From Bombiscardovia coagulans (lineage in GTDB: Bacteria > Actinomycetota > Actinomycetes > Actinomycetales > Bifidobacteriaceae), in contig NZ_MWWS01000009.1 of the NCBI RefSeq assembly GCF_002259585.1, positions 1 through 64,000 of the forward strand: a stretch of 64,000 nt of DNA, given 5' to 3'. This document shows positions 38,425 to 48,187 of this stretch, one piece after another (the first letter of the stretch is position 1; every line of letters starts with the position of its first letter). The notes beneath the pieces were generated by a model, which saw nothing but the letters and a program-made list of their open reading frames with translations, made no database searches and had not been told where the DNA came from. Both the position numbers and the translations under genes were made by a program.

Positions 38425-39505
38425 GATGTTCATCTTCCTTTCTCTGGTCGATCATCTGCATGAAATAATCAAAAAGACCTTCCTCGTCATGAGGACCGGG
38501 CGTTGCATCTGGATGGAACTGAACCGAAAAGGCAGGATATCGCCTATGTTGCAAACCTTCGACTGTCCCATCATTCACTTCTACGTGGGTTACTAAGAGG
38601 TTTTGAGGATCGATGGAATCCGCTTGTACAGCATAACCGTGGTTTTGTGATGAAAACCCGATATTGCCAGTTGCAATCTCCCTTACAGGGTGGTTAAATC
38701 CTCGATGTCCGAACTTCATTTTGTAGGTTGTTGCCCCGTTAGCCAGAGCAAATATTTGATGCCCCAAGCAAATTCCCATGAGGGGAACTTCCCTTTGAAT
38801 ATCTCGTACCATCTGCACGGCCTGCTTCATTTCTAATGGATCACCGGGACCATTTGACAGCAGCACACCATCTGGATGTAGTGACAGAATCTTGTCGGCT
38901 GGAGTGGTATAAGGAACAACCACACAATTACAACCGCGTTTGCTAAGTTCTCGTAAAATACTATTTTTAAGCCCAAAATCGACGACTACGATATTACGCT
39001 GTGATCCAGGAACTGGATATGGCTTAACTGTTGACACCCGGCTCACAACACCTTCGGTCACATTTACCGACCGCAATGTTTGAGCGATATGCATAACAGC
39101 TTCTTTTGAAGAACAAATCCTTCCACGCATAGTCCCATGTTGACGTAATTGCTGTACCAAAGCACGTGTATCAATCCCTTGTATTCCAGGAATATTATAT
39201 GCTTGCAAAAAATCAGGAAGTGTTGTCTGCATCCGCCAATTATCTGGAAAACGGGCCAATTGATGGCAAACTACACCTTTTATTTTGGGATCAAGCGACT
39301 CATAGTCCGCTAATGTAATACCGTAGTTACCAATAAGGGGGTTGGTAAAAACCAAGATTTGATCTGCATACGATTGATCAGTGATAGCTTCCTGATAGCC
39401 TGTCATACCAGTGGTAAAAACCACCTCTCCTGTGGTCTCACAGTCACTACCAAATCCTGAACCTTCATACACGCTACCATCTTCTAGGATTAAATATCTT
39501 TTCAT
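38417..39505 (-). CDS. carA: Carbamoyl-phosphate synthase small subunit
   Basis: This 362-residue glutaminase subunit has the CPSase N-terminal domain ([16 protein letters not shown]) and a class I amidotransferase domain with the nucleophile Cys246 in MGICLGHQ and the His in [13 protein letters not shown]. It frees ammonia from glutamine for CarB. Its ATG shares one base with the pyrC stop (TAATG), so translation is coupled. Confidence 0.95.
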   Translation of the reverse strand: MKRYLILEDGSVYEGSGFGSDCETTGEVVFTTGMTGYQEAITDQSYADQILVFTNPLIGNYGITLADYESLDPKIKGVVCHQLARFPDNWRMQTTLPDFLQAYNIPGIQGIDTRALVQQLRQHGTMRGRICSSKEAVMHIAQTLRSVNVTEGVVSRVSTVKPYPVPGSQRNIVVVDFGLKNSILRELSKRGCNCVVVPYTTPADKILSLHPDGVLLSNGPGDPLEMKQAVQMVRDIQREVPLMGICLGHQIFALANGATTYKMKFGHRGFNHPVREIATGNIGFSSQNHGYAVQADSIDPQNLLVTHVEVNDGTVEGLQHRRYPAFSVQFHPDATPGPHDEEGLFDYFMQMIDQRKEDEHHA

Positions 39506-40779
39506 TACTGCCCCTTATTCTGGTATATGATCTCACCATCGACGAGCGTTAATTCAGTTTTTCCATAAACTGTCTCGCCGGTAAATGGAGTATTTGAGCC
39601 TAGTGATAGGTAATCTTCTGCACGCAAGGTAAAGGCTTGTGCCAAATCAAAGATTGCTAAATCAGCTGGTTGGTTAACCGCAATACGACCTGCTGCTTCT
39701 ATACCAAAAGCATGGGCTGGCTTCACAGTCATCCATGAAAGCAGTTGCTCAAGCGATACAAGACCCTTGGTAACTAAATGGGTATAAAGCTCGCAGAACG
39801 CTGTTTCACTGCCTGTAATTCCAAAAGCAGCTTTTGCAAAACCACACTGTTTTTCAGAAACGGTATGAGGTGCATGATCAGTGGCAATCATATCAATGGT
39901 GCCATCCAGCAATCCTTCAATCAACGCCTCTCGATCTTCTTGAGTTCTTAAAGGGGGATTCATCTTAAACAAACCCGAATCAGAACGAATGTCGCTATCT
40001 GCCAGCAACAAATGATGAGGTGTGACTTCGCAGGTAACAGTAACTCCATGGCTTTTTGCTAGTCTGACCAGTTCTACACTGCTCCGCGTTGAAACATGAC
40101 AAATATGGTAGTGGACCCCGGTTTGCTGTGCTAACACTAAATCGCGGGCAATCTGAGTAGTTTCCGCTAGCTCAGTAATGGGCAGCAAACCGTATTCTTG
40201 TGCTTTTACGCCATCATTAATTACGCCATATTGAAATAAATCATCATCTTGTGCGTGTTGCGCAATAATTAAATCGTTGTCCTTGGCCCTTCTCATCGCT
40301 TCGTACATGACCTGTGCATTTTGGACGCCATGCCCATCGTTGCTCAGGGCAAAGCAACCTGCTGCTTGTAAAGCCGCATAATCGAGTATCTCTGAACTGT
40401 TTTGATCAGCTGTAATTGGTGCGTATTGCAAAATATGAACCACACCATTCTTCTGATTATTGGCGATCATTCGTTTGAGCTGCTCTGGTGTATTAGGAAC
40501 CGGAGTCACATTTGGCATAGCAGCTACGGTTGTGAACCCTCCATGGGCAGCAGCTAACGATCCAGTATGAACATTTTCTTTTGCGGTCTGCCCAGGGTCG
40601 CGATAATGAACATGTACGTCAACCAAGCCTGGACTGACTAGCTTACCGGCAGCATTGATGCTATGTTCTGCTGTTAAATCCGTACCTATAGCTGCGATTA
40701 TGCCATTTCGAATGAGTACATCACATCGTTGAATACGACCGTCAACAAAAACATTACCGGATTTGATTACTGTTTCCAT
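39505..40779 (-). CDS. pyrC: Dihydroorotase
   Basis: This 424-residue type I dihydroorotase (amidohydrolase fold) has the metal-binding DVHVHYRDPGQT, further metal-site histidines in IAQHAQDDD and ICHVSTRSS, and the catalytic aspartate in ATDHAPHT. It closes carbamoyl aspartate to dihydroorotate. The stop of pyrB and this start overlap by one base (TAATG at 40779), as do this stop and carA, so pyrB-pyrC-carA form a tightly coupled set. Confidence 0.95.
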   Translation of the reverse strand: METVIKSGNVFVDGRIQRCDVLIRNGIIAAIGTDLTAEHSINAAGKLVSPGLVDVHVHYRDPGQTAKENVHTGSLAAAHGGFTTVAAMPNVTPVPNTPEQLKRMIANNQKNGVVHILQYAPITADQNSSEILDYAALQAAGCFALSNDGHGVQNAQVMYEAMRRAKDNDLIIAQHAQDDDLFQYGVINDGVKAQEYGLLPITELAETTQIARDLVLAQQTGVHYHICHVSTRSSVELVRLAKSHGVTVTCEVTPHHLLLADSDIRSDSGLFKMNPPLRTQEDREALIEGLLDGTIDMIATDHAPHTVSEKQCGFAKAAFGITGSETAFCELYTHLVTKGLVSLEQLLSWMTVKPAHAFGIEAAGRIAVNQPADLAIFDLAQAFTLRAEDYLSLGSNTPFTGETVYGKTELTLVDGEIIYQNKGQ

Positions 40780-41744
40780 TACGAGAGGCCCCCTAGCGCT
40801 CTACCTCGCATTACTGCTTCAATTATCGCCATTCTCATGAATACCCCATTATGCATTTGCTGCACAAAAGTGCTCTTAGGCGCCTCTACGAGCTCATCAG
40901 CAAGCTCCACTCCCCGATTTATCGGCCCTGGATGCATAATAATTGCTTGATCCGATAATGCATCATACCTGCGCTGGTTAATGCCGTAACGTGCATGGTA
41001 GGCAACAGGATCAAAAGCAGTCTCGTTAGGGTCGCTACCATGTCGTTCGTGCTGAACACGTAAGAGCATTATCACGTCCACCTGATCAAGTAACTGGTCA
41101 AGCTCCTGATACTGTCCATAGGTGTCAAATTCTTTGTCATACCAATAGCTTGGACCAGAAAAATACACTTTCGAACCTAGCCGATTGAGCAGTTCCATAT
41201 CACTCTTAGCGACCCGTGAATGGGCAATATCACCAACAATAGCTACCCGTAGGCCGTCGAAGTGCCCAAATTGTTCGTGTATTGTCATCATGTCAAGCAT
41301 GCTCTGGGACGGATGCTGTCCACTTCCATCACCTCCATTAACCACCCCTATGTCTAAGTGCTGATGGGCTTTAGGATGGATTAACTCTTGGTAGTATTCG
41401 TTTTCAGGATGGCGGACAACCTCCAGATCTATACCTAAGGCAGCCATGGTCAGCGAAGTATCATATAAGGTTTCACCCTTTTTAGCTGAGCTATGTTCAG
41501 AATCAAAAGGAATCACACTCAAACCGAGCTTTCGTTCTGCTACTTCAAAGCTGGTTCGCGTTCTGCTTGAGTTTTCCAGAAAAATATTAGTGACAAGTAC
41601 AGGTTGAGTCAGAGGCAAACAAGTTCCACCTGCTTTAAAATATTCTGCACGATCAATCAACGCCAGTACTTCTTCTACACTTAACTGTTCTGTAGTGACG
41701 AAGTGAGGTAAAGCAACATATTTAATCTGCTCCATTAATGGCAC
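40779..41744 (-). CDS. pyrB: Aspartate carbamoyltransferase catalytic chain
   Basis: This 321-residue enzyme has the carbamoyl-phosphate loop [18 protein letters not shown] and [12 protein letters not shown]. It joins carbamoyl phosphate and aspartate. The start is either GTG 41744 or ATG 41735, both after GAGGAAAGA; GTG has the better spacing. No pyrI regulatory-chain gene follows, unlike the pyrB-pyrI pair I expect in many bifidobacteria. The 150-bp spacer from pyrR contains a small stem (TCAGC/GCTGA) but no T-run terminator. Confidence 0.94.
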   Translation of the reverse strand: MPLMEQIKYVALPHFVTTEQLSVEEVLALIDRAEYFKAGGTCLPLTQPVLVTNIFLENSSRTRTSFEVAERKLGLSVIPFDSEHSSAKKGETLYDTSLTMAALGIDLEVVRHPENEYYQELIHPKAHQHLDIGVVNGGDGSGQHPSQSMLDMMTIHEQFGHFDGLRVAIVGDIAHSRVAKSDMELLNRLGSKVYFSGPSYWYDKEFDTYGQYQELDQLLDQVDVIMLLRVQHERHGSDPNETAFDPVAYHARYGINQRRYDALSDQAIIMHPGPINRGVELADELVEAPKSTFVQQMHNGVFMRMAIIEAVMRGRALGGLS

Positions 41745-41895
41745 TCTTTCCTCTGTGTACCTAACCAGTAGCTATCGTTCTTGGAGACCTTTTGATGGAC
41801 GCTTCAGCCGCGCTGAGGCTGTGTGCATCCGGTACAACGCACAGCCCACTACCTGTTAGCGAAGTCTTGCAACTGGCTGAACGGTATTGCATTCA

Positions 41896-42497
<602 letters not shown>

Positions 42498-42532
42498 ACT
42501 TACCATTTGTACGCAATTAAGCTTGCCTTGTT

Positions 42533-42546
42533 AGCCTCACGGGACT
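42533..42546 (-). promoter_or_regulatory. PyrR-binding loop (anti-antiterminator)
   Basis: On the minus strand AGTCCCGTGAGGCT fits the known PyrR loop consensus ARUCCNGNGAGGYU at all 14 positions. It sits in a stem: lower CCUU/AAGG, a purine-rich internal bulge, upper UUAGUC/GGCUAA and hexaloop CCGUGA. GAGGCUA (42538-42532) can instead pair with UAGUCUC (42490-42484), the upper arm of the terminator, giving the antiterminator. Confidence 0.9.
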
Positions 42547-42572
42547 AATTTGAAGGACATCATGTACCCCTG

Positions 42573-42601
42573 AATATACGTGTTAGGGCAGGGTATGTCA
42601 A
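42573..42601 (-). promoter_or_regulatory. Promoter of pyrR-pyrBC-carAB
   Basis: TTGACA (42601-42596) and TATATT (42578-42573) are separated by exactly 17 bp on the minus strand. The TGA stop codon of pyrD (42600-42598) lies inside the -35 box. Transcription should begin near 42566, about 20 nt before the PyrR-binding loop. Confidence 0.8.
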
Positions 42602-43548
42602 GCCAAACTGTTTGACGACACTGCTTCATTGAGCTCTACTTGGCCGACCACATCGTTGATGTCATCTATTCCTAGCTCGTCAAGCAAACCGGGCAACTCC
42701 TCTGCAATCTGAATGCAGATGAGAGGGTTATGGAAATGAGCACTACCCACTTCGACCGCATGAGCGCCAGCCAACATGAATTCAACAACATCTTGTGCGC
42801 TTTCGATTCCACCCATACCTATAATCGGCAATTGTGTCACTTGGTGAACTTGGTGGATCATATAAAGTGCAATCGGCTTCACACTCGTACCTGAATACCC
42901 TCCGATATTGTTCCCCAATAGTGGTTTCCGGGTTCGAATATCGATACGCATACCCATCACTGTGTTAATGAGTGCCAGTCCGTTTGCTCCGCCGTTCTCT
43001 GCCGCCACAGCTATATCTTGAATATTAGTAACATTAGGCGTTAATTTTACATATATTGGTATATCTACAACACTGGCAATAGACGACGTAATTTCCTCAA
43101 CAACGTCAGGGTGTACACCAAAGTTCATCCCCCCTTGTGCAACATTTGGACAGGACAGATTGATTTCTAGGGCATCAACCATGTGGGAAGCACACAACTG
43201 TTGCGCCACTGCAAGTGAATCTTTTTTGCTTTCACCACCCACACTAGCCATGATCGGCAAATCTGGATACTCTGTTTTTAATCGAGGCAGCTTATCGCTA
43301 ATCACCCGCTCCACACCTGGGTTAGTTAGTCCTACTGAGTTTAATACTCCGTTATCTAAAACCGCAATCTGTGGCTGAGGATTACCCACTCGTTCGTGAG
43401 GAGTAGTTGTCTTGAGTACCAACCCTCCCAGCTTGTTCAAATCAAACTGTTGAGCCGCTGGGACATCACCAAATCCGAAAGTTCCACTAGCTGGCATTAC
43501 GGGATGTTTCAGTTTGAGGCCAGGTAGGTTAACGCTAATATTACTCAT
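42598..43548 (-). CDS. pyrD: Dihydroorotate dehydrogenase, class 1B type
   Basis: This 316-residue FMN enzyme has [11 protein letters not shown] near the start, the catalytic Cys133 in [22 protein letters not shown] and [13 protein letters not shown], and [11 protein letters not shown]. The sequence is of class 1B, which normally works with the iron-sulfur flavoprotein PyrK and NAD; no pyrK gene is in the window. GGAGG lies about 7 nt before ATG. It precedes pyrR on the same strand but is upstream of the PyrR attenuator, so it is not controlled by it unless another element exists further upstream. Confidence 0.93.
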   Translation of the reverse strand: MSNISVNLPGLKLKHPVMPASGTFGFGDVPAAQQFDLNKLGGLVLKTTTPHERVGNPQPQIAVLDNGVLNSVGLTNPGVERVISDKLPRLKTEYPDLPIMASVGGESKKDSLAVAQQLCASHMVDALEINLSCPNVAQGGMNFGVHPDVVEEITSSIASVVDIPIYVKLTPNVTNIQDIAVAAENGGANGLALINTVMGMRIDIRTRKPLLGNNIGGYSGTSVKPIALYMIHQVHQVTQLPIIGMGGIESAQDVVEFMLAGAHAVEVGSAHFHNPLICIQIAEELPGLLDELGIDDINDVVGQVELNEAVSSNSLA

Positions 43549-43989
43549 ACTCTTCCTCCGAAATGAATGCTCTCAGTCATTCAATTATTTGGGCTGTGAC
43601 CGCACGTGCTCCGCGTTTTAACACATAGCGATATGCTTTATCCACTTCCATCTTACATGCAAGCAGAAGCCCAGAGCTCAACAAAACCCTGTATCAGAAA
43701 TCTGCAAGCAAGATCTACCATAAAAACTGACCGTTACGTAGTATATTGCCCGTCAACCAGCAGTAAAGTCATAAACAACGTTCAGAAATACACTATCATT
43801 AAAAATACGGGTACTTCCTATAGCATCCGATCAACTTCTATGGAATGCCTTCCTCCTGAGACTCGAGTTCATCTACATGAAGATTGCATTGGCACCATTA
43901 AAGAAGTTTGCTAGACAGGAATGCAGTCTTTCTTCGATTTGTCGCAGTTTTAGTAACCGTACTTCATCTTTCTGACGCAGCCCTGCTCA
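43549..43989. other. Gene-free spacer upstream of pyrD
   Basis: This stretch of 441 bp between the DedA gene and pyrD (both minus strand) shows no credible coding sequence. It should hold the pyrD promoter, which I cannot place. A small stem GAATG/CATTC lies just before the pyrD ribosome site (about 43565-43582). No second PyrR-binding loop was found here. Confidence 0.5.
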
Positions 43990-44586
43990 TTAATGACCGC
44001 GAGAGAACACTTTCATAGCCAGGTCACACAAAAATCCAACCAGTGCACCAACTACGAAACCAAGACCCATAACCCCCAGTGGATTATTGACAATCCAAGC
44101 AGCTGCCACATATCCTAAGGTCCACATGTAAACTGACCAGAGGAAACCTGCTAAGGCAGACAACGGCAGATACTTGCTGAGCGGATAATGATCTGCACCT
44201 GCGGTCACGTTCAATACAGTACGACCTGCTGGAACAAAACGAGAGGCCACCGTATATAGACCGCCTTGACGTTCAAAAGCCCTGTGAGCCCATGAGATAA
44301 CAGCTTTACCCGCAGCATTACGAAAAAAGATAATGCTTCTGAGTTGTACTGCTCCACCAAGTTCGTAGGTCGCCAAATCCCCCAACATGAATGACAGTGC
44401 ACAGACAAGAAACACAGCTGCTGGCACAGGACTACCTGTGGACCGATACGCCGAAGCTACTGCTAAAACAATAAGTTCAGTAGGAATAGGAATAACAAGC
44501 GCATCGAGAAAAGCTGCGAAGGCCAGAATCCACAAACCGAATCCTGATGAAACCTCCGCTAACAACCAAGCATTACATGCCTCCAC
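43990..44586 (-). CDS. DedA family membrane protein
   Basis: This 198-residue protein has four to five hydrophobic segments and the DedA motifs: an early PIPTELIV, ASRFVPAGRTVLNVTAGA (the F(V)P-GR segment) and SALAGFLWSVYMWTLGY. DedA proteins are thought to act in lipid-carrier recycling or membrane homeostasis with proton coupling. The gene is single and divergent from the aldose epimerase across 253 bp. Confidence 0.9.
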   Translation of the reverse strand: MEACNAWLLAEVSSGFGLWILAFAAFLDALVIPIPTELIVLAVASAYRSTGSPVPAAVFLVCALSFMLGDLATYELGGAVQLRSIIFFRNAAGKAVISWAHRAFERQGGLYTVASRFVPAGRTVLNVTAGADHYPLSKYLPLSALAGFLWSVYMWTLGYVAAAWIVNNPLGVMGLGFVVGALVGFLCDLAMKVFSRGH

Positions 44587-44839
44587 ACATCTCCTCCTTC
44601 AACTGTCTTCATACATGGAAGTGTACTATAACAAGCTGTTCGTAGTAGAAAGGCTTTTCCTTTTGTTCGATAGCATTTGTGCTTCAAACAGTATGCTCAC
44701 ATGCAATAAAGAAGTTTCCATACGGAATGCACAAACGGTAACAACAATTACAACCGAGGTAGATAACTGGTTAATCGCACTTCCTCGACACTAACCAGTA
44801 GAATGTCTGAAAGGTAACTTATTCACCCAATATGGGAGC

Positions 44840-45817
44840 GTGACAATGAGCAATGCAGCTACAACAAGAGTACCACGTACAGGTCAACAATATTCCATCC
44901 ATTCCGGCGACTACCAGGCTGTTATTACCGAACTGGGTGCAGGACTTCGGTCATTACAGTTTCAAGGTACAGATATTCTAGCCTCATATGACCCAGATGA
45001 ACCGGTACCTTGCTCAAATGGTTCCGTTCTCGTACCCTTCCCCAATCGCATTGAAGATGCAGAGTACCGTTTCGACGGACAAACTTACAGAATGCCCATC
45101 GATGAACACGAACGCAATACTGCTATACACGGCTTCGGCTACCGCTATTACTGGCAGTTGGTGAGCCTGACAGAATCGAGTGTCACCCTCTCATGGCGAG
45201 TACCCGCTCTCGCAGCTTACCCCTTCGATGTTAGCGTTAGCGTCACCTATAGTCTTAGCCAGGAAGGCTTGAGGATGAAAGTCCAAGCCCAGAACCACGA
45301 CACGAAGAAAGCGCCTTGGGCTTTCGGCATCCACCCTTGGCTAGCAAACGGCTTTAACCACCGTGGTGACGAGATCCAGGAAGATAACGGACAATGCACC
45401 CTCCAAATTCCTTGCAAGACTCATGTGCGCGTCAATGAACGGCTTCTACCTGTAGGAGAAGAGCCCGCAGCACACCAGTATGATCTACGCACAGGAATAA
45501 GCCTCAAGGGGCAATCGTTCGACGACGCATGGTGCGACCCAGAGCGCGATGAACGTGGTTATTCTACTGCCATCTTCTCACGCCCGGATGGTATTCGTAT
45601 CAGCCTGTGGGCAGATGACACTATCAATGCTTGGCAGGTGTGCACCGGAACAGGATTCGATGCTTCATTCCGCCCAGCCGGTGTAGCAGTGGAACCAATG
45701 ACTGCTTACGCAAATGCTTTCAGAAGCGGTAAAAACTTAGTTGCCCTGGAACCAGGACAATCATATAGCAGTGTGGTTGGATACCACGTTGAAGACATCT
45801 CTACCATTGGTCATTAG
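44840..45817 (+). CDS. Aldose 1-epimerase family protein
   Basis: This 325-residue galactose-mutarotase-like protein has FPNRIEDAEYRFDG, HGFGYRYYW (first catalytic-site histidine), FGIHPWLANGF (second) and the C-terminal ...VAVEPMTAYANAF with the catalytic glutamate. It interconverts sugar anomers; whether for glucose, galactose or another aldose is not visible. The ATG has GGGAG upstream (spacing about 7 nt). Confidence 0.9.
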   Translation: MTMSNAATTRVPRTGQQYSIHSGDYQAVITELGAGLRSLQFQGTDILASYDPDEPVPCSNGSVLVPFPNRIEDAEYRFDGQTYRMPIDEHERNTAIHGFGYRYYWQLVSLTESSVTLSWRVPALAAYPFDVSVSVTYSLSQEGLRMKVQAQNHDTKKAPWAFGIHPWLANGFNHRGDEIQEDNGQCTLQIPCKTHVRVNERLLPVGEEPAAHQYDLRTGISLKGQSFDDAWCDPERDERGYSTAIFSRPDGIRISLWADDTINAWQVCTGTGFDASFRPAGVAVEPMTAYANAFRSGKNLVALEPGQSYSSVVGYHVEDISTIGH

Positions 45818-45909
45818 TTACTCATCGAGCTTTCAGAAATCTGGTAGTGGTCTGGTGGATGTGAGAGAATATCTCGAGGCTTATTCGTAAACCAGCAAAG
45901 GAGTCCATC

Positions 45910-45984
45910 ATGGGCATGCGCGGACGTAAGCGTAGAGATCGCCGCAAGAAGGCCGCCAACCACGGCAAAAGGCCAAATACCTGA
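45910..45984 (+). CDS. 50S ribosomal protein bL37
   Basis: This 24-codon gene encodes MGMRGRKRRDRRKKAANHGK plus RPNT. It has an excellent ribosome site (AAAGGAG 6 nt before ATG) and is followed by a terminator. The RGRKxRDRR...ANHGKRPN pattern matches the tiny actinobacterial large-subunit protein bL37 found in the mycobacterial ribosome structure. It is too short for usual gene callers. The neighbouring epimerase gene ends 93 bp upstream, enough for its own promoter. Confidence 0.85.
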   Translation: MGMRGRKRRDRRKKAANHGKRPNT

Positions 45985-46024
45985 TTCAACCTGCTTGTAG
46001 CAGCAAACGCAGAGTATTTCTTGT

Positions 46025-46065
46025 GCCCGCCTTCTGAGTTACCGACTCAGGCAAGGCGGGCATTT
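46025..46065 (+). terminator. Terminator after bL37
   Basis: Outer arms gcccgcctt (46025-46033) and aaggcgggc (46053-46061) and inner arms ctgagt (46034-46039) and actcag (46045-46050) form a long stem with a 2-nt bulge. A short, interrupted T stretch follows. Confidence 0.75.
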
Positions 46066-46161
46066 GCGTAATTGAAGCACGACGGTATAGCACCCACCAG
46101 ATCAGAAGAAGGTTTTAAGAAAATACGTATTTACGACGCTATTGTCTGCAGCAGAAGGAAT

Positions 46162-46467
46162 TTATGCTATAACTCCATCAGTAATTTCTTGCGAAGCTTC
46201 CGCTCCTTCTAAACTTTCGATATTGTCGAACATGTTGCGTAGACGTTCGATAAGGCAAGCAGGAGCACACTGAGGACGCAAGTAGGAACGCAATTTTTCA
46301 ATGAGGAGTTGCTCATGCTGGTCGCAAGCAGTCTGTGGGTCGAAACAGTCTCCTTCCTGAACAGTCTCCTCTTCGCTTCTACTGATATGAAGGCTGGCGT
46401 GAGTGACGCTTACCTGGCCATCACTACTGCTATAAGAACTCAATTGTATATGAGCATCCATTGCCAA
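46162..46467 (-). CDS. Putative anti-sigma factor with atypical zinc motif
   Basis: This is a 101-residue protein directly after the sigma factor gene on the same strand, where SigR-type sigma factors usually have their redox anti-sigma factor (RsrA/RshA). A short helix followed by SYLRPQCAPACLIERLR resembles the HxxxCxxC end of that family, but the histidine is missing and the cysteines are spaced CxxxC. Two more cysteines (DCFDPQTAC) lie about 25 residues earlier. The gene could be a divergent zinc anti-sigma factor or a non-zinc derivative. The gap of 95 bp to the sigma gene is larger than usual. Confidence 0.55.
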   Translation of the reverse strand: MAMDAHIQLSSYSSSDGQVSVTHASLHISRSEEETVQEGDCFDPQTACDQHEQLLIEKLRSYLRPQCAPACLIERLRNMFDNIESLEGAEASQEITDGVIA

Positions 46468-46562
46468 CCCCTTCTATTGATTACTTCCCTAGTAATTTTA
46501 TGATAAACCCTAAAAGGTTCCTACAGTTATTTTTGCTCCTGGCGAGCTGAATCACCTATATC

Positions 46563-47213
46563 TCAGGACTTGCTGCTAGCTGTCGACTCAACAGTTGAAC
46601 CACCTTCGACCTGTGGTACGGCAGCACCTTCTGTCAAACCATAACCCCGCTCCCCTGCATATTTCTTAAGCTCTTCCTTCAGTTGAGAACGGGCCCGATT
46701 GAGTCGGCTCATAACTGTACCAATCTTAATACCCTGCTCGTCCGCTACCTGCTGGTATGACTTACCATCGATAGCAGCATCTATGAAAACGCGCCTTCGG
46801 TCAGGACTCAGCTTGTTGAGAGCTGTCATGATTTCTTCCGGCGCAAAAGTCTCCAGATATTCTTGTTCAGCAGATTTGAGACCCTCAGAGGTATGTTCTG
46901 AAGCAGAATAGATATCCCAATCATTGTATTCGCCAGTTGAATCATTGGCACGTTGGGGGCGGCGCTTAGCTTTGTGGTATTGATTAAAGAAAGCATTACG
47001 CTCAATAGTCGTCATCCACGCTTCAAAATTACTACCAGGCTCAAAACGGTCGAAAGCTTTAAAACCCCGCTCAAAGGTGTCCTGGACCAAATCTTGAGCA
47101 TCCTCAGGATTATTAGTCAGTTTCATCGCCTGCCGGTATAAAACATCAACAGCAGGCATAGCGAGTTGTTCAAAGCGCTTTTTCCGCTCTTCCAACTCAG
47201 ATTTGTTCGCCAC
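46563..47213 (-). CDS. ECF-type RNA polymerase sigma factor, SigR/SigH group
   Basis: This 216-residue sigma factor has region 2 (DAQDLVQDTFERGFKAFDRF, then NFEAWMTTIERNAFFNQYHK) and region 4 (LSPDRRRVFIDAAIDGKSYQ and IGTVMSRLNRARSQL) with the usual linker. The sequence is closest in style to actinobacterial SigR/SigH, which control thiol-oxidation and heat stress genes. The last 35 residues are a low-complexity tail. It is divergent from the exonuclease gene with only about 75 bp between start codons. Confidence 0.9.
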   Translation of the reverse strand: MANKSELEERKKRFEQLAMPAVDVLYRQAMKLTNNPEDAQDLVQDTFERGFKAFDRFEPGSNFEAWMTTIERNAFFNQYHKAKRRPQRANDSTGEYNDWDIYSASEHTSEGLKSAEQEYLETFAPEEIMTALNKLSPDRRRVFIDAAIDGKSYQQVADEQGIKIGTVMSRLNRARSQLKEELKKYAGERGYGLTEGAAVPQVEGGSTVESTASSKS

Positions 47214-47288
47214 AGTTCTATTGTGCCATTACAGTGGACAGGATGGAAACTGGCGGGTTTTGCAAGTTACAACGAGGAGAATAGAAAT

Positions 47289-48050
47289 ATGACAATTACT
47301 TATGACTTCTTCCAAGCAGCTTTAGAAAGCCTCAAGCCCCAAGATTCTTCTAGTCTTTTGTCCCATTCACGATTGCTAGGATTCGATACAGAAACTACCG
47401 GCGTCAAGCCTGGTAAGGATGCCATTGTCTCTGCCTGCCTAGTCTTGCGCGATCCACAAAGGGGCTCCGAAGGCGACATGCAGGCTCAATGGATTATTAA
47501 TCCTCACCGAAAAATCAGCCCTGGAGCCAGCCGGGTAAACGGCTTTACCAACGAATACTTAGAGGAACACGGAGCAGAACCTATTGAAGCCATCAAACAA
47601 ATTGCATATATTATTGCCCTTGCACAGTCCAAGCACATCCCTCTACTAGCCTACAATGCACCATTTGATATAGCCATGCTCAACGGAGACCTTGAGCGTT
47701 GGTGCTCACCGATGATTCCCGCTTTCAATCCCTCACAAATGTTAGTAGTCGACCCACTCGTTATGGATCGCGCTGTTTCCAAACGTTCCGGTCGACGTTC
47801 ATTAGAGTACACAACTGAGTACTATGGAGTCGTGCCAGAGGGTAATTTTCATGATGCAGCCGCAGACACCATTGCTGCTATAGATCTGATCAAACCGATG
47901 ACAACCCTATATCCACAACTAGCACATCTCACCATTGACAACCTTATGGATTGGCAACGGCAAGCACACCAACAATGGTCTGATTCATACCGCCAATGGG
48001 CAAAAGATCATAACAAACAGTACATCGCAATCAACACTCATTGGCTGTAG
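47289..48050 (+). CDS. DnaQ-like 3'-5' exonuclease
   Basis: This is a 253-residue exonuclease of the DEDD type: Exo I motif FDTETTGVKPG (Asp, Glu), Exo II AYNAPFDIAML (Asp) and Exo III with NFHDAAADTIAA (His, Asp), so it is a DEDDh enzyme. The frame is open upstream to 47166, but ATG 47289 has GAGGAGA about 9 nt before it and starts the conserved part; the upstream residues overlap the divergent sigma gene. It resembles the proofreading subunit of DNA polymerase III or a general exonuclease; no polymerase domain is fused. Confidence 0.88.
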   Translation: MTITYDFFQAALESLKPQDSSSLLSHSRLLGFDTETTGVKPGKDAIVSACLVLRDPQRGSEGDMQAQWIINPHRKISPGASRVNGFTNEYLEEHGAEPIEAIKQIAYIIALAQSKHIPLLAYNAPFDIAMLNGDLERWCSPMIPAFNPSQMLVVDPLVMDRAVSKRSGRRSLEYTTEYYGVVPEGNFHDAAADTIAAIDLIKPMTTLYPQLAHLTIDNLMDWQRQAHQQWSDSYRQWAKDHNKQYIAINTHWL

Positions 48051-48187
48051 GCTGTCGGCTATGGACCTAGCAAGTCGCACACATCATCTGAGTTAAGGTT
48101 ACATAAGACCCTAACGTAGAGAATAGTGGGAGCCAGCTCCCCAGTACACTAGTAATTGGGAACACACAAGGAAGGCACACACACGGC

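Noticed and set aside
43606-43914. 102-codon plus-strand open frame in the pyrD upstream spacer
   Set aside because: It starts with GTG without a ribosome site, has no family features, and occupies the space needed for the pyrD promoter.
44387-44794. 135-codon plus-strand frame overlapping the DedA gene start
   Set aside because: It is mostly antisense to DedA, with no ribosome site and no recognisable domain.
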